Positions 1 through 8,013 of a DNA stretch of 50,094 nt are shown here, piece by piece. Location: assembly GCF_015207755.1 (NCBI RefSeq), contig NZ_JADEWH010000024.1, forward strand, positions 1-50,094. Reading direction: 5' to 3'. The notes beneath the pieces were generated by a model. The model ran no database searches and was not told the DNA's origin. It saw only the letters and a program-made list of their open reading frames with translations. Position 1 is the stretch's first letter, and every line of letters begins with the position of its first letter. This DNA is from Nodularia sp. LEGE 06071 (GTDB lineage: Bacteria; Cyanobacteriota; Cyanobacteriia; Cyanobacteriales; Nostocaceae). Position numbers and translations under genes: made by a program.

Positions 1-126
<126 letters not shown>

Positions 127-298
127 GGTTTGTTTGTTTTAGCTCTTTCTTGACTGCTCTTTTTTAACTTCAGTCTAGTTATTTTATTGACTTGACGCGC
201 AATATTTGCTGTATAATTGCTTTCAAACTATAATATTTTCAAGGTTCGGTGTTCCTTTGAACGTCGCTCTTTGGCGCTCGTCTGTCAGGCACTTATCT

Positions 299-327
299 AA
301 TATAACGAGCGCTCCTATCTTTGTCAA
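299..327 (-). promoter_or_regulatory. rRNA operon promoter
   Basis: On the minus strand TTGACA (322-327) and TATATT (299-304) are separated by exactly 17 bases, which is close to a consensus housekeeping promoter and points toward the 16S gene. Transcription would start near 292, giving a leader of roughly 165 nucleotides before the mature 16S end. The 311-base stretch 127-437 holds this leader and promoter and no gene. A second, weaker pair on the plus strand (TTGACT at 187-192 and TATAAT at 212-217, 19-base spacer) could drive nadC but is less convincing. Confidence 0.8.
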
Positions 328-437
328 CTCTTTTTTCAATTTATTTTGAATTCATTTTTTCATAGGTCTGAAAGCCTTATGGGGTAGGGATTTTAGGATA
401 TAGTATTCTTGGAAATTAAAAAGATAGTAATTAAATC

Positions 438-1301
438 GTGAGCAAATTTGGTGTTTTGCCGCCTTGGGTAGTTCTAGATCCTTTACTGCGTGGCTGGTTG
501 CTGGAAGATATTGGTCGGGGCGATCGCACTACAAATAGCCTATTATCGGAAGATGCCACGCCAGGAACAGCTAAATGGGTGGCTAAAGCACCAGGGATAA
601 TTGCTGGCTTACCTGTTGCAGCTAGGGTGTTTGAGCTTTTAAATGAGAAAGTTAGTTTTAAGGCTGTGGTGGCTGACGGTGCAAGATGTGAGCCGGGACA
701 GGTAATTGCAGAAATTCATGGTTCCCTCGATGCGTTGCTGATGGGGGAACGGGTGGCGCTGAATTTGGCTATGGGTTTGAGTGGAATTTCTACGCTCACA
801 CATATATATGTAGAGCAAATAGCGGATTTACCTGCTCAGTTGGTGGATACGCGCAAGACTACGCCAGGGCTGAGACTGTTGGAAAAGTACGCGACGGCTG
901 TAGGTGGGGCGATGAATCACCGGATGGGTTTGGATGATGCGGTGATGATTAAGGATAATCATATTGCTGCGGCTGGGGGTATTGCAGAAGCTATTACCCG
1001 GATTCGTTCTCGGATTCCTTTTCCTATGACTATTGAGGTGGAGACGGAAAGTTTGGAGCAGGTGAAAGTAGCTTTAGAGCATAAAGCGGATATTATTATG
1101 TTGGATAATATGCCTGTGGATATGATGCGTCAGGCTGTGGAGTTGATTCGTCAGCAGGATAGTAGGGTGAAGATTGAGGCTTCGGGAAATGTGACTTTGG
1201 AGACGATTCGCGCTGTGGCTGAGACCGGGGTTGACTATATATCTAGTAGTGCGCCGATTACTCAGTCAAAATGGTTGGATTTGAGTATGAGGATAGATTA
1301 A
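438..1301 (+). CDS. nadC: nicotinate-nucleotide pyrophosphorylase (carboxylating)
   Basis: Quinolinate phosphoribosyltransferase, which makes nicotinate mononucleotide, CO2 and pyrophosphate from quinolinate and PRPP in de novo NAD synthesis in the cytoplasm. The 287 residues match the usual length. Visible motifs are LLEDIGRGDRTT near residue 21, the DTRKTTPGLR signature near residue 138, GGAMNHRMGLDDAVMIKDNH around 156-175, IEVET near 199 and the phosphate-binding EASGN and YISSS strands near the C-terminus. The start is a GTG with only a weak ribosome site. It is divergent from the rRNA operon and followed after 75 bases by the RusA-like gene; no other NAD genes are nearby. Confidence 0.95.
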   Translation: MSKFGVLPPWVVLDPLLRGWLLEDIGRGDRTTNSLLSEDATPGTAKWVAKAPGIIAGLPVAARVFELLNEKVSFKAVVADGARCEPGQVIAEIHGSLDALLMGERVALNLAMGLSGISTLTHIYVEQIADLPAQLVDTRKTTPGLRLLEKYATAVGGAMNHRMGLDDAVMIKDNHIAAAGGIAEAITRIRSRIPFPMTIEVETESLEQVKVALEHKADIIMLDNMPVDMMRQAVELIRQQDSRVKIEASGNVTLETIRAVAETGVDYISSSAPITQSKWLDLSMRID

Positions 1302-1376
1302 AAAGATATATGATGGTTATCGGTCTAATTCTCCTTGCAACGCCAAAAATATACTTGACATTTTTTTCTAAAATCT

Positions 1377-1781
1377 TTGAAGATATTTGAGTTCATAATA
1401 AATGGAACGCCTGTATCGCAACAAGCTCGCAGACGTGAAAAGCTCAGGGCTTGGAAAGCTACAGTTAGACAAGAAGTAGAAAAATATTGGCCTTTAGAAG
1501 AACAACCCGCTACTGGGCTAGTTATGCTGAAGGTGACATATTTTTATGATTCTATTGCTATGGATGTAGATAATATAGTTAAGCCTATTCAAGACGCAAT
1601 CATTGGTCTAGTCTATGTTGATGATGACCAAATAACTGATGTCCTGGTAAGAAAGAGGAATTTATCAGGCAATTTTAGAATAGATAATATAACTCCCATA
1701 CTGGCAGAAGGCTTGGCACGAGGCAATGAGTTCTTACATATTGTTGTCACAGATGCTCCCGATCAAGAGGTAATTGTCTGA
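1377..1781 (+). CDS. RusA-family Holliday junction resolvase-like protein
   Basis: A 134-residue protein with the RusA pattern: an N-terminal strand FEFIINGTPVSQQARRR, then the acidic metal-binding segment MDVDNIVKPIQDAIIGLVYV followed at once by DDDQITDV. RusA enzymes are small dimeric nucleases that cleave four-way DNA junctions using clustered aspartates; the D-x-DN...KP..DA...DD arrangement is intact, so it should be active. The start is TTG at 1377, because an in-frame stop sits at 1356 and there is no nearby ATG. Its stop overlaps the start of the next gene (TGATG), so the two are translationally coupled. RusA is usually a phage gene, but no other phage genes are visible. Confidence 0.8.
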   Translation: MKIFEFIINGTPVSQQARRREKLRAWKATVRQEVEKYWPLEEQPATGLVMLKVTYFYDSIAMDVDNIVKPIQDAIIGLVYVDDDQITDVLVRKRNLSGNFRIDNITPILAEGLARGNEFLHIVVTDAPDQEVIV

Positions 1782-2467
1782 TGAATACTCAAACTGAACA
1801 ACTGGAAAGGGAACGATTACTCGATTTAGCACAGGAGTATCGTCAAAAAGGTTATCAGGTGATACTTTCACCCAACTCTGAAGAAATCCCTGCTTTTTTA
1901 AGGGACTACGGATATCGTCCCGACATGATAGTACGTAGAGGTGACGATGCGGTTGTGGTTGAGGTAAAGTCACGTCGTTCTATTATGGGAGGGGGACAAT
2001 ATCTACAAAGATTAGCTCAGGTAATTGAAGAGCATCCTGGTTGGAGATTGGAATTAGTGATGACTAATCCAGAGGATGCATTATATTCTGCTAAAGCAGG
2101 AGATTCTTTTCCAGCAGATGAGATCAAGTCAAAATTGCAGGTAGCTAGAGAACTGACATCTCATCATCCAGAATCAGCTATCCTTTATACTTGGTCATTG
2201 GCTGAAGCAACTCTGAGACTTCTTGCTGAACACGAAGGACTTAGTTTACAGAAACTTGAACCACCTCTTCGTTTGTTGAAGCAATTAACAACCGAGGGAG
2301 TAATTTCTCAAACTGACTACCAATTACTCATGGATGCTTTACCGTTACGTCATGCGATCGCTCATGGTTTCAAAACTAGCGAAATTAACCCAAGTTCTGT
2401 ACTTGAGCTTATTGAAGTCACAGAACAGTTATTAAATTCACTTAATACTACTGAAAATTTGCTCTAA
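1781..2467 (+). CDS. REase-like (PD-(D/E)XK) protein with C-terminal R-x4-H helical segment
   Basis: A 228-residue protein. P47-D48, a beta hairpin, then E61-V-K63 form a complete PD-(D/E)XK nuclease core (PDMIVRRGDDAVVVEVKSR region), resembling the group annotated as REase_AHJR-like. The C-terminal part is helical and ends with R190-HAIA-H195, an R-x4-H motif like that of HEPN ribonuclease or substrate-binding domains; this second assignment is tentative. It overlaps the RusA-like gene by one base and is 35 bases upstream of argS. A DNA repair or defence role is an inference from the two nuclease-type domains. No methylase lies nearby, so a classical restriction-modification system is not supported. 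Confidence 0.7.
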   Translation: MNTQTEQLERERLLDLAQEYRQKGYQVILSPNSEEIPAFLRDYGYRPDMIVRRGDDAVVVEVKSRRSIMGGGQYLQRLAQVIEEHPGWRLELVMTNPEDALYSAKAGDSFPADEIKSKLQVARELTSHHPESAILYTWSLAEATLRLLAEHEGLSLQKLEPPLRLLKQLTTEGVISQTDYQLLMDALPLRHAIAHGFKTSEINPSSVLELIEVTEQLLNSLNTTENLL

Positions 2468-2502
2468 AGCTATAGCCTCTCACAAACAGATAACATTTAT
2501 AT

Positions 2503-4308
2503 ATGAACGCTACACAAGAACAACTAAAATTTAAACTTGAGCAGGCTTTGGTGGCTGCTTTTGGCGATGAGTACGCTGGAGTAGATCCGATTTTGGTGAC
2601 TGCGAGTAATCCTAAATTTGGTGATTATCAGGCGAATGTGGCTTTATCACTGAGTAAAAGGTTGGGACAGCAACCAAGGGCGATCGCCTCTGCTATTGTT
2701 GAGAAATTAGATGTATCTGATTTTTGCGAAACACCAGAGATAGCTGGGCCTGGTTTTATCAATCTTAAGCTCAAAGTTGCATACTTAGAAGCACAACTCA
2801 ACGCTATTCAGGCAGATTCTAGACTAGGAGTTCCCAAGACGGAAACGCCAAAACGAGAAATTGTGGATTTCTCTAGTCCGAATATTGCTAAGGAAATGCA
2901 CGTGGGACATTTGCGTTCTACGATTATCGGTGATTCCATTGCGCGGATTTTAGAATTTCAGGGACATGATGTTTTACGGTTAAATCATGTCGGTGATTGG
3001 GGTACGCAGTTTGGGATGTTAATTACTCATCTTCGAGAAGTTTATCCCTCCCTTTTAAATAGTACGTACATTGATACTCCTCTAGGGAAATCTTTACTTG
3101 ATCCTAACTCTATAAATCTAGGAGACTTAGTTCAGTTCTATAGAGAAGCTAAGAAAAAATTTGATGAGGATGCTGATTTTAGAGAAATATCCCGTAAAGC
3201 AGTAGTAGAACTACAATCTGGTGACTTGCTAGCAGAACACGCTTGGACTGTTCTTTGTGAAGCTTCTCGACAAGAATTTAAAAAAATTTATGACTTGCTA
3301 AATGTAAGTGTAAAAGAACGCGGAGAATCTTGGTATAATGCCCAACTTCCTTCAGTGGTGGAAGATTTGGCAAAATCTGGGTTACTGGTGGAGAATCAAG
3401 GGGCTAAGGTGGTTTTCCTGGAAGGTTTTACCAACCGGGAAGGTGAACCGATGCCTTTGATTGTGCAAAAATCTGATGGTGGTTATAACTACGCGACTAC
3501 AGATTTAGCAGCTTTGCGTTACCGGATTCAGCAAGATCAAGCTAAACGCATAATTTATGTGACGGATTCTGGACAAAGTAATCATTTTGCTCAATTTTTC
3601 CAAGTCGCACGCAAGGCGGGATGGATTCCTGATGATGTGGAACTTGTTCACGTTCCCTTTGGTTTGGTATTAGGGGAAGATGGGAAAAAATTTAAAACTC
3701 GTTCTGGTGATACTGTCAGGTTACGGGATTTATTAAATGAAGCGGTGATTCGCGCCCGTGCAGATTTAGAAGGTAGATTAAAAGAGGAAGAACGAGAAGA
3801 GTCTGAAGAATTTATTAGTGAAGTTGCTGAGATAGTTGGTATCAGTGCCGTTAAATATGCTGATTTAAGCCAAAACCGTGCCAATGACTATATTTTTAGC
3901 TACGATAAAATGCTGGATCTTAAGGGTAATACTGCGCCCTATATGCTTTACGCTTATGCACGGATTCAGGGGATTAGCCGCAAGGGTGGAATTAATTTTG
4001 CTGAGTTGGGTGAGAATGTTAAAGTGCTTTTGCAGCATGAGACTGAGTTAGCGTTGGCTAAGTATTTACTGCAATTCGACGAAGTTATTCTTTGTGTAGA
4101 GGAAGAATTACGACCTAATCGCTTATGTGAATACTTGTATGAATTGAGTAAAAAGTTTAATCAGTTTTATGACCGTAATCAGGGGGTGCGGGTGCTTGAG
4201 GCTGAGGAACCTTTGCGGACTTCTCGTTTGGTTTTGTGTGATTTAACTGCTAAAACTTTGCGGTTGGGTTTGGATTTGCTGGGGATTCGGGTTTTGGAGA
4301 GGATGTAG
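2503..4308 (+). CDS. argS: arginyl-tRNA synthetase
   Basis: Class I aminoacyl-tRNA synthetase charging tRNA-Arg in the cytoplasm. The N-terminal arginyl-specific domain (about 1-95) is followed by [20 protein letters not shown], containing the HIGH-type sequence HVGH starting at H133. [12 protein letters not shown], the [15 protein letters not shown] segment and a degenerate KMSKS region ([20 protein letters not shown]) follow, and the C-terminal DALR anticodon-binding domain ends the protein. At 601 residues it is slightly longer than typical bacterial ArgRS. It may share a transcript with the upstream nuclease genes. Confidence 0.97.
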   Translation: MNATQEQLKFKLEQALVAAFGDEYAGVDPILVTASNPKFGDYQANVALSLSKRLGQQPRAIASAIVEKLDVSDFCETPEIAGPGFINLKLKVAYLEAQLNAIQADSRLGVPKTETPKREIVDFSSPNIAKEMHVGHLRSTIIGDSIARILEFQGHDVLRLNHVGDWGTQFGMLITHLREVYPSLLNSTYIDTPLGKSLLDPNSINLGDLVQFYREAKKKFDEDADFREISRKAVVELQSGDLLAEHAWTVLCEASRQEFKKIYDLLNVSVKERGESWYNAQLPSVVEDLAKSGLLVENQGAKVVFLEGFTNREGEPMPLIVQKSDGGYNYATTDLAALRYRIQQDQAKRIIYVTDSGQSNHFAQFFQVARKAGWIPDDVELVHVPFGLVLGEDGKKFKTRSGDTVRLRDLLNEAVIRARADLEGRLKEEEREESEEFISEVAEIVGISAVKYADLSQNRANDYIFSYDKMLDLKGNTAPYMLYAYARIQGISRKGGINFAELGENVKVLLQHETELALAKYLLQFDEVILCVEEELRPNRLCEYLYELSKKFNQFYDRNQGVRVLEAEEPLRTSRLVLCDLTAKTLRLGLDLLGIRVLERM

Positions 4309-4420
4309 GAGGGGAGAATTTTTAACGCAGAGGTACGCGGAGGATTTTTGGCTGTGTCTCAATGGTGGTGACGTTTCCTTTTATTATGGGTAGTAATACT
4401 AATCTCTATGTGCGATCGCT

Positions 4421-4702
4421 ATGACTGATAAGGAAATTAAACAGTTAATGGAGAGTAATGCTAAAACGGCTCAGGCTATGTTAGATGAAATGGCTGATGC
4501 TCGTCAGGAACGACAAGAATTGCGGGAAGGTATGGTACAACTGCAAAATGCTGTGGCGCGGTTGAGTAATATACAGGAGTCGATCGCTAATTTATTGGTT
4601 TCTTTGGATGGCGATCGCCCCACTATTTTGAAGAAACTCTCGGCTATTGAGTATAAGTTGGATCAGTTATTGCCAGAAGAAGTCAAGGATGAGGCTGAAT
4701 AA
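4421..4702 (+). CDS. small coiled-coil hypothetical protein
   Basis: A 93-residue acidic protein, not recognised. From about residue 8 to 90 it is predicted by eye to be almost wholly helical, with heptad-like spacing of Leu, Met and Ile (for example LREGMVQLQNAVARLSNIQ) and no Cys or transmembrane segment. A HIP1 octamer lies directly in front of the ATG. It follows argS by 112 bases, a gap holding the dispersed repeat AACGCAGAGGTACGCGGAGG at 4324-4343. A perfect hairpin follows its stop. Dimerisation through the coiled coil is likely; function is unknown. Confidence 0.65.
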   Translation: MTDKEIKQLMESNAKTAQAMLDEMADARQERQELREGMVQLQNAVARLSNIQESIANLLVSLDGDRPTILKKLSAIEYKLDQLLPEEVKDEAE

Positions 4703-4704
4703 AC

Positions 4705-4730
4705 TAGCCTCACTAACCTGCGTGAGGCTA
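4705..4730. terminator. hairpin between convergent genes
   Basis: TAGCCTCAC (4705-4713) and GTGAGGCTA (4722-4730) form a perfect 9-bp stem with an 8-base loop, directly after the stop at 4702 and before the convergent stop at 4736. It is symmetrical and could end transcription from both sides. There is no long T-run on either strand, so this is a weaker terminator call. Confidence 0.5.
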
Positions 4731-4735
4731 TCTGC

Positions 4736-5098
4736 TTAATTTTCAATCAAAACTGTGACGGATGCGACGGCTATCAACATTTCGTCATTTTTGTCGTTGA
4801 GTGAGGCGATCGCTTTTCCTTGTACTACCATTCCTCCAGATTCTACGGTTAAGGTTTTCCGCCCAAAGGGTAGTACAGCTAGTACTTCTTCTTCTCTGAC
4901 TTGTTCGGGATAGGGAACTGCTACCTGAACTTCTACAATCATTTCATTTGGATCGTTCAAACCGGCGACTTCCCAAACACCAGGTAAGGCGTTGTGAGCG
5001 ATCGCATTACGCACTGCTCTTGCGGCTGCTACGGTGGGTTCTTGTCCGTGCTGATCTATTCCCATACCCATCTCAATAATCAAGCGTTTACGCGCCAC
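4736..5098 (-). CDS. Lin0512 family conserved protein
   Basis: The product contains the conserved KRLIIEMGMGIDQHGQEPT start and the segment ARAVRNAIAHNALPGV of the Lin0512 family, small proteins of unknown function found in bacteria and cyanobacteria. The longest frame starts at 5122, but a strong Shine-Dalgarno AGGAGG (5104-5109 on the minus strand) lies 5 bases before a GTG at 5098. The protein is therefore taken as 120 residues beginning MARKRLIIEMG, which also fits where the family's conserved sequence begins. It converges with the coiled-coil gene. Confidence 0.85.
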   Translation of the reverse strand: MARKRLIIEMGMGIDQHGQEPTVAAARAVRNAIAHNALPGVWEVAGLNDPNEMIVEVQVAVPYPEQVREEEVLAVLPFGRKTLTVESGGMVVQGKAIASLNDKNDEMLIAVASVTVLIEN

Positions 5099-5169
5099 AG
5101 CTACCTCCTGAAGATATTTCACTTCTCACTGTATCGCTCAAAAGGGCTGCAAGTGCTAATTTAGTTTCA

Positions 5170-5271
5170 TTACATTTGTTCTTCTTCTTCGTAGAACCAA
5201 ATTTCTGCCAATAAACTTAAGCCAATGAGCCAAAGAAAACAGCAAACCGAAAACCAAAATATTCCCATCAT
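5170..5271 (-). CDS. 33-residue single-span membrane peptide
   Basis: A short frame on the minus strand from ATG at 5271 to TAA at 5170, preceded by GGAGGTG (5278-5284) at ideal spacing. The peptide begins MMGIFWFSVCCFLWLIGLSL, continues LLAEIWFY and ends EEEEQM. It has one hydrophobic span (about residues 4-22) with a strongly acidic C-terminal tail, the size and shape of small photosystem, cytochrome b6f or NDH subunits, but it does not match PetL, PetN, PetM, PsbX or others I can recall. It lies 71 bases upstream of the Lin0512 gene on the same strand. A longer alternative frame over the same bases has no comparable ribosome site and was rejected. Confidence 0.6.
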   Translation of the reverse strand: MMGIFWFSVCCFLWLIGLSLLAEIWFYEEEEQM

Positions 5272-5350
5272 TGCTTTCACCTCCAATTAGGCTGATGACT
5301 TCCATCCACTTATTAGCTAAATATTTACTAATCAAGAAAATGTTAGTCAT

Positions 5351-5682
5351 GACACAAGGGTTATGATCATAAATGACTATATGATGAATAAATTATTACT
5401 CTAAATCTGCCAAATCGGTAATATATTTTATAAAGATTTATTTTGATAAGTTTGCTACTGGAATTTTGTAAATTGAATTATAGTAGCTTTTGAAATAATT
5501 CTCACTGCTGAGAGACTGATTTTATCTAATTGGCAGTGATTCCTATGACAAGAATATAAATCATACTTAATTTTTGGGCAAACCATCCACGGTAAAGGCT
5601 CTGCGCTAAAATGGAAGCATTGGGGTAAAAATCTCTGCGAATAGTTTCAAGAAATGAACAATTTTTACCCAATTCATTCACA
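5351..5682. other. AT-rich intergenic region with hairpins
   Basis: No gene is seen in these 332 bases. Two inverted repeats are visible. CACTGC and GCAGTG flank about 24 bases near 5503-5538. TGGGGTAAAAAT (5621-5632) pairs with ATTTTTACCCAA (5661-5672), one bulge aside, just before the ATG at 5683, and could form a 5' leader structure for that gene. Confidence 0.4.
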
Positions 5683-6021
5683 ATGTCTCAAGAGCATAAC
5701 GAATCAATCCAAATTCAGCAGATAGCTAGTCTGAAACCAAAACATTTTGCTGATTTAATTAGAGCCGCCCAGTTAATTTTCGATCCGGCTGCGGGACTTA
5801 CAGTTAGACAGGTAGAAGTTAACTGGCAAGATTTTGGTATTCCTAAAGATGTAGAACACAATCTCAAAGACTTGGGTTTGCACTATCAATATGCTTCTCC
5901 TCACATTCCTGGTGATGTTATTTGGAGTCAATTAACTCCTGAAACTAGAATCTGGTTTCTTAATAATAAAGATAACTTGTGGCGGTTTGAGGAGGCTTTC
6001 CCAGCGCTGGATGAAGACTAG
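5683..6021 (+). CDS. conserved hypothetical protein, 112 residues
   Basis: A soluble acidic protein without recognised domains. It is rich in Gln, Asp and Trp (VNWQDFGIP, VIWSQLTPETRIWFLNNKDN, NLWRFEEAFPALDED), with no signal peptide or membrane span. Codon use resembles the neighbours, so it looks like a native cyanobacterial gene. The start has no clear Shine-Dalgarno, but a hairpin-forming repeat lies immediately upstream. It converges with the 2-oxoglutarate decarboxylase gene across a heptamer repeat and a MITE-like hairpin. Confidence 0.65.
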   Translation: MSQEHNESIQIQQIASLKPKHFADLIRAAQLIFDPAAGLTVRQVEVNWQDFGIPKDVEHNLKDLGLHYQYASPHIPGDVIWSQLTPETRIWFLNNKDNLWRFEEAFPALDED

Positions 6022-6035
6022 CACCGCTACGCGGA

Positions 6036-6056
6036 AGTCAAAAGTCAAAAGTCAAA
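6036..6056 (+). repeat. heptanucleotide tandem repeat (AGTCAAA)x3
   Basis: Three exact AGTCAAA units followed by a decayed AGTTAAG. The 20-mer GCGGAAGTCAAAAGTCAAAA at 6031-6050 recurs exactly at 7905-7924, so copies sit on both sides of the ThDP enzyme gene. Short tandem heptamers of this type are typical of heterocystous cyanobacteria. Confidence 0.85.
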
Positions 6057-6083
6057 AGTTAAGAGACAGTTTAACTACTGTGG

Positions 6084-6198
6084 TGGCGTGATCGAGTTCA
6101 AATAGTGCATTAATTTGGATGGAATTAAACGCTGATAAACGCCGATAAACGCCGATAAATGTTTTTTATTGATGCACTATGTTAGCCTGATCACGCCA
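6084..6198. repeat. MITE-like 115-bp imperfect palindrome
   Basis: The outer arms TGGCGTGATC (6084-6093) and GATCACGCCA (6189-6198) are exact inverted repeats. A second exact pair, ATAGTGCAT (6102-6110) and ATGCACTAT (6172-6180), follows after an unpaired 8-base segment on each side. The centre holds three head-to-tail copies of AACGC(T/C)GATA at about 6128-6158. The element lies between convergent genes, 9 bases from the stop at 6208, and would fold into a long hairpin in RNA from either strand. It could be a mobile miniature element, a terminator, or both. Confidence 0.6.
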
Positions 6199-6207
6199 AG
6201 AATCAAT

Positions 6208-7851
6208 TTAAACTCCGCAGTTCAATTCGCCAGCTTTTTGGCTAAAGCGGTGATTTTCGCGGTAGTCTACGGGACAATCTATGACAGCAGGTACATCTTG
6301 GGCGAGGGCTTCTTTAAGTATGGGGATTAAGTCAGTAGCAGATTCAACTCTGTAGCCTTTTAAACCCATGCTTTCGGCGAATTTGACAAAATCAGGATTA
6401 CCAAAATGAACAAAGGATGAGTTACCTTTGCCAAATTGATTTTCTTGCTTCCACTCAATTAAGCCATAGCCACCATCATTAAATATTAAGGTGACAAAGG
6501 GAGTACCGACACGCAAGGCTGTTTCTAATTCTTGGCAATTCATCATAAAGCCACCGTCGCCAGTCACAGCTACAACTTTGCGGTTAGGAGAAACCAGTTT
6601 TGCTGCTAAAGCACCTGGAATCGCAATACCCATTGCGGCAAAACCATTGGAAATCAAGCAAGTATTGGGACTATGGCTGTGATAATGTCGGGCAATCCAC
6701 ATTTTATGTGCGCCAACATCAGAAATGACAATATCGTCTGGCCCCATTACCTGCCTTAAGTCATAAATTAATTTTTGCGGTTTAATAGGAAAACCATCAT
6801 CATGAGCGTACTGTTCGTAATCAGCCCGAATATTTTCCCGCAAGCTGATGGCATAGGGATTGGGTTTACTCTGTCTATCTGCCAATTTTAAGATTTCATT
6901 CAGGGAATCGGAAATATCCCCTATTACTTCGACGTTAGGAATATAACTGCTATCAATTTCCGCAGAATTTGCGGCAATATGAATAATGGGAATATTGGCT
7001 TCAGGATTCCATTTTTTCGGGGAAAATTCGATTAAATCATAGCCAATAGCAATTACTAAATCTGTGTTATCAAAGCCACAGTTAATAAAATCCTTTTGTT
7101 GTAATCCCACTGACCATAAAGCTAAGGGATGAGTATAAGGAATGACACCTTTACCCATGAATGTATTAACAACGGGCATATTCATTTGGGTGGCAAATTG
7201 CGTAACCGCATCACTAGCTTGAGCGCGAATTGCTCCATTGCCGACTAAAATAATGGGGTTAACTGCTTGAGAAATGGCTGCCGCAGCTGCGCGAATACAA
7301 GCAAAGGAAGCATAGGATTTTTCGATATTATCCTTTCGCAATGGCTTACCTTCTACAGGCATAGCAGCAATATTTTCTGGTAAATCGATGTGGACTGCAC
7401 CGGGTTTTTCAGTTTGCGATCGCTTGAAGGCTTTGCGGACTACTTCTGGTGTAATACTGGGGCGGACAATCTGTTTATTCCACTTGGTTACAGGGGCAAA
7501 CATCGCCACCAAATCCAAATATTGATGGGATTCGATGTGCATTCTATCTGTTCCTACTTGACCTGTAATTGCTACTAAAGGCGCACCATCCAGGTTAGCA
7601 TCTGCGACTCCAGTCATTAAGTTTGTCGCCCCAGGCCCCAGAGTAGAAAGACATACTCCAGCTTTTCCTGTCAAACGTCCGTAGACATCCGCCATGAATG
7701 CTGCACCCTGTTCATGACGAGTAGTAATAAATTGAATAGAAGAATGTTTTAGCGCTTCTAAAACGTGCAAGTTCTCTTCACCAGGAAGACCAAAAACATA
7801 TTGCACTCCTTCATTCTCCAGACACTGCACCAACAATTCAGCTGTATTCAT
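6208..7851 (-). CDS. 2-oxoglutarate decarboxylase (ThDP enzyme, acetolactate synthase-like)
   Basis: A 547-residue thiamine diphosphate enzyme with the three-domain fold of acetolactate synthases. Visible are FGLPGEEN near residue 20, the cofactor-activating glutamate E47 in TTRHEQGAAFMADVYGR, and the ThDP/Mg motif starting GDG at 431-433 (VTGDGGFMMN) and ending in IFNDGGYG. By sequence alone it could be called IlvB/AlsS. Its pairing with the upstream aldehyde dehydrogenase reproduces the Synechococcus PCC 7002 A2770-A2771 pair, shown to convert 2-oxoglutarate to succinic semialdehyde and then succinate. The TCA-bypass role is therefore preferred, by analogy. The start ATG has only a modest ribosome site. 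Confidence 0.8.
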   Translation of the reverse strand: MNTAELLVQCLENEGVQYVFGLPGEENLHVLEALKHSSIQFITTRHEQGAAFMADVYGRLTGKAGVCLSTLGPGATNLMTGVADANLDGAPLVAITGQVGTDRMHIESHQYLDLVAMFAPVTKWNKQIVRPSITPEVVRKAFKRSQTEKPGAVHIDLPENIAAMPVEGKPLRKDNIEKSYASFACIRAAAAAISQAVNPIILVGNGAIRAQASDAVTQFATQMNMPVVNTFMGKGVIPYTHPLALWSVGLQQKDFINCGFDNTDLVIAIGYDLIEFSPKKWNPEANIPIIHIAANSAEIDSSYIPNVEVIGDISDSLNEILKLADRQSKPNPYAISLRENIRADYEQYAHDDGFPIKPQKLIYDLRQVMGPDDIVISDVGAHKMWIARHYHSHSPNTCLISNGFAAMGIAIPGALAAKLVSPNRKVVAVTGDGGFMMNCQELETALRVGTPFVTLIFNDGGYGLIEWKQENQFGKGNSSFVHFGNPDFVKFAESMGLKGYRVESATDLIPILKEALAQDVPAVIDCPVDYRENHRFSQKAGELNCGV

Positions 7852-7904
7852 TTGATTTCCTCACTGGTTATAAATTAAGACGGGAGTGGGGGACTAGCCG
7901 CAGG

Positions 7905-7924
7905 GCGGAAGTCAAAAGTCAAAA
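7905..7924 (+). repeat. copy of GCGGAAGTCAAAAGTCAAAA repeat
   Basis: Exact second copy of the 20-mer at 6031-6050, in direct orientation, inside the 162-base gap between the two TCA-bypass genes. It contains two AGTCAAA heptamers. Confidence 0.8.
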
Positions 7925-8013
7925 AATTGACTGGGAATGGTTGCTTTATTTAGTCCCTGCTGTACCAGAGAAAAATAACTGCCAATACCCAATGACTAAT
8001 AACTATGGACTAA

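Noticed and set aside
1734-1973. Leftward 79-codon frame
   Set aside because: Lies fully antisense to the RusA-like and REase-like genes and has no start signal.
5156-5350. 64-codon leftward frame
   Set aside because: It shares bases with the 33-residue peptide gene, but has no ribosome site and an odd Arg-rich end; the shorter frame is much better supported.
6208-7851. Biosynthetic acetolactate synthase large subunit (ilvB)
   Set aside because: Family resemblance alone supports it, but pairing with the aldehyde dehydrogenase and the lack of an ilvN-type small subunit gene nearby favour 2-oxoglutarate decarboxylase.
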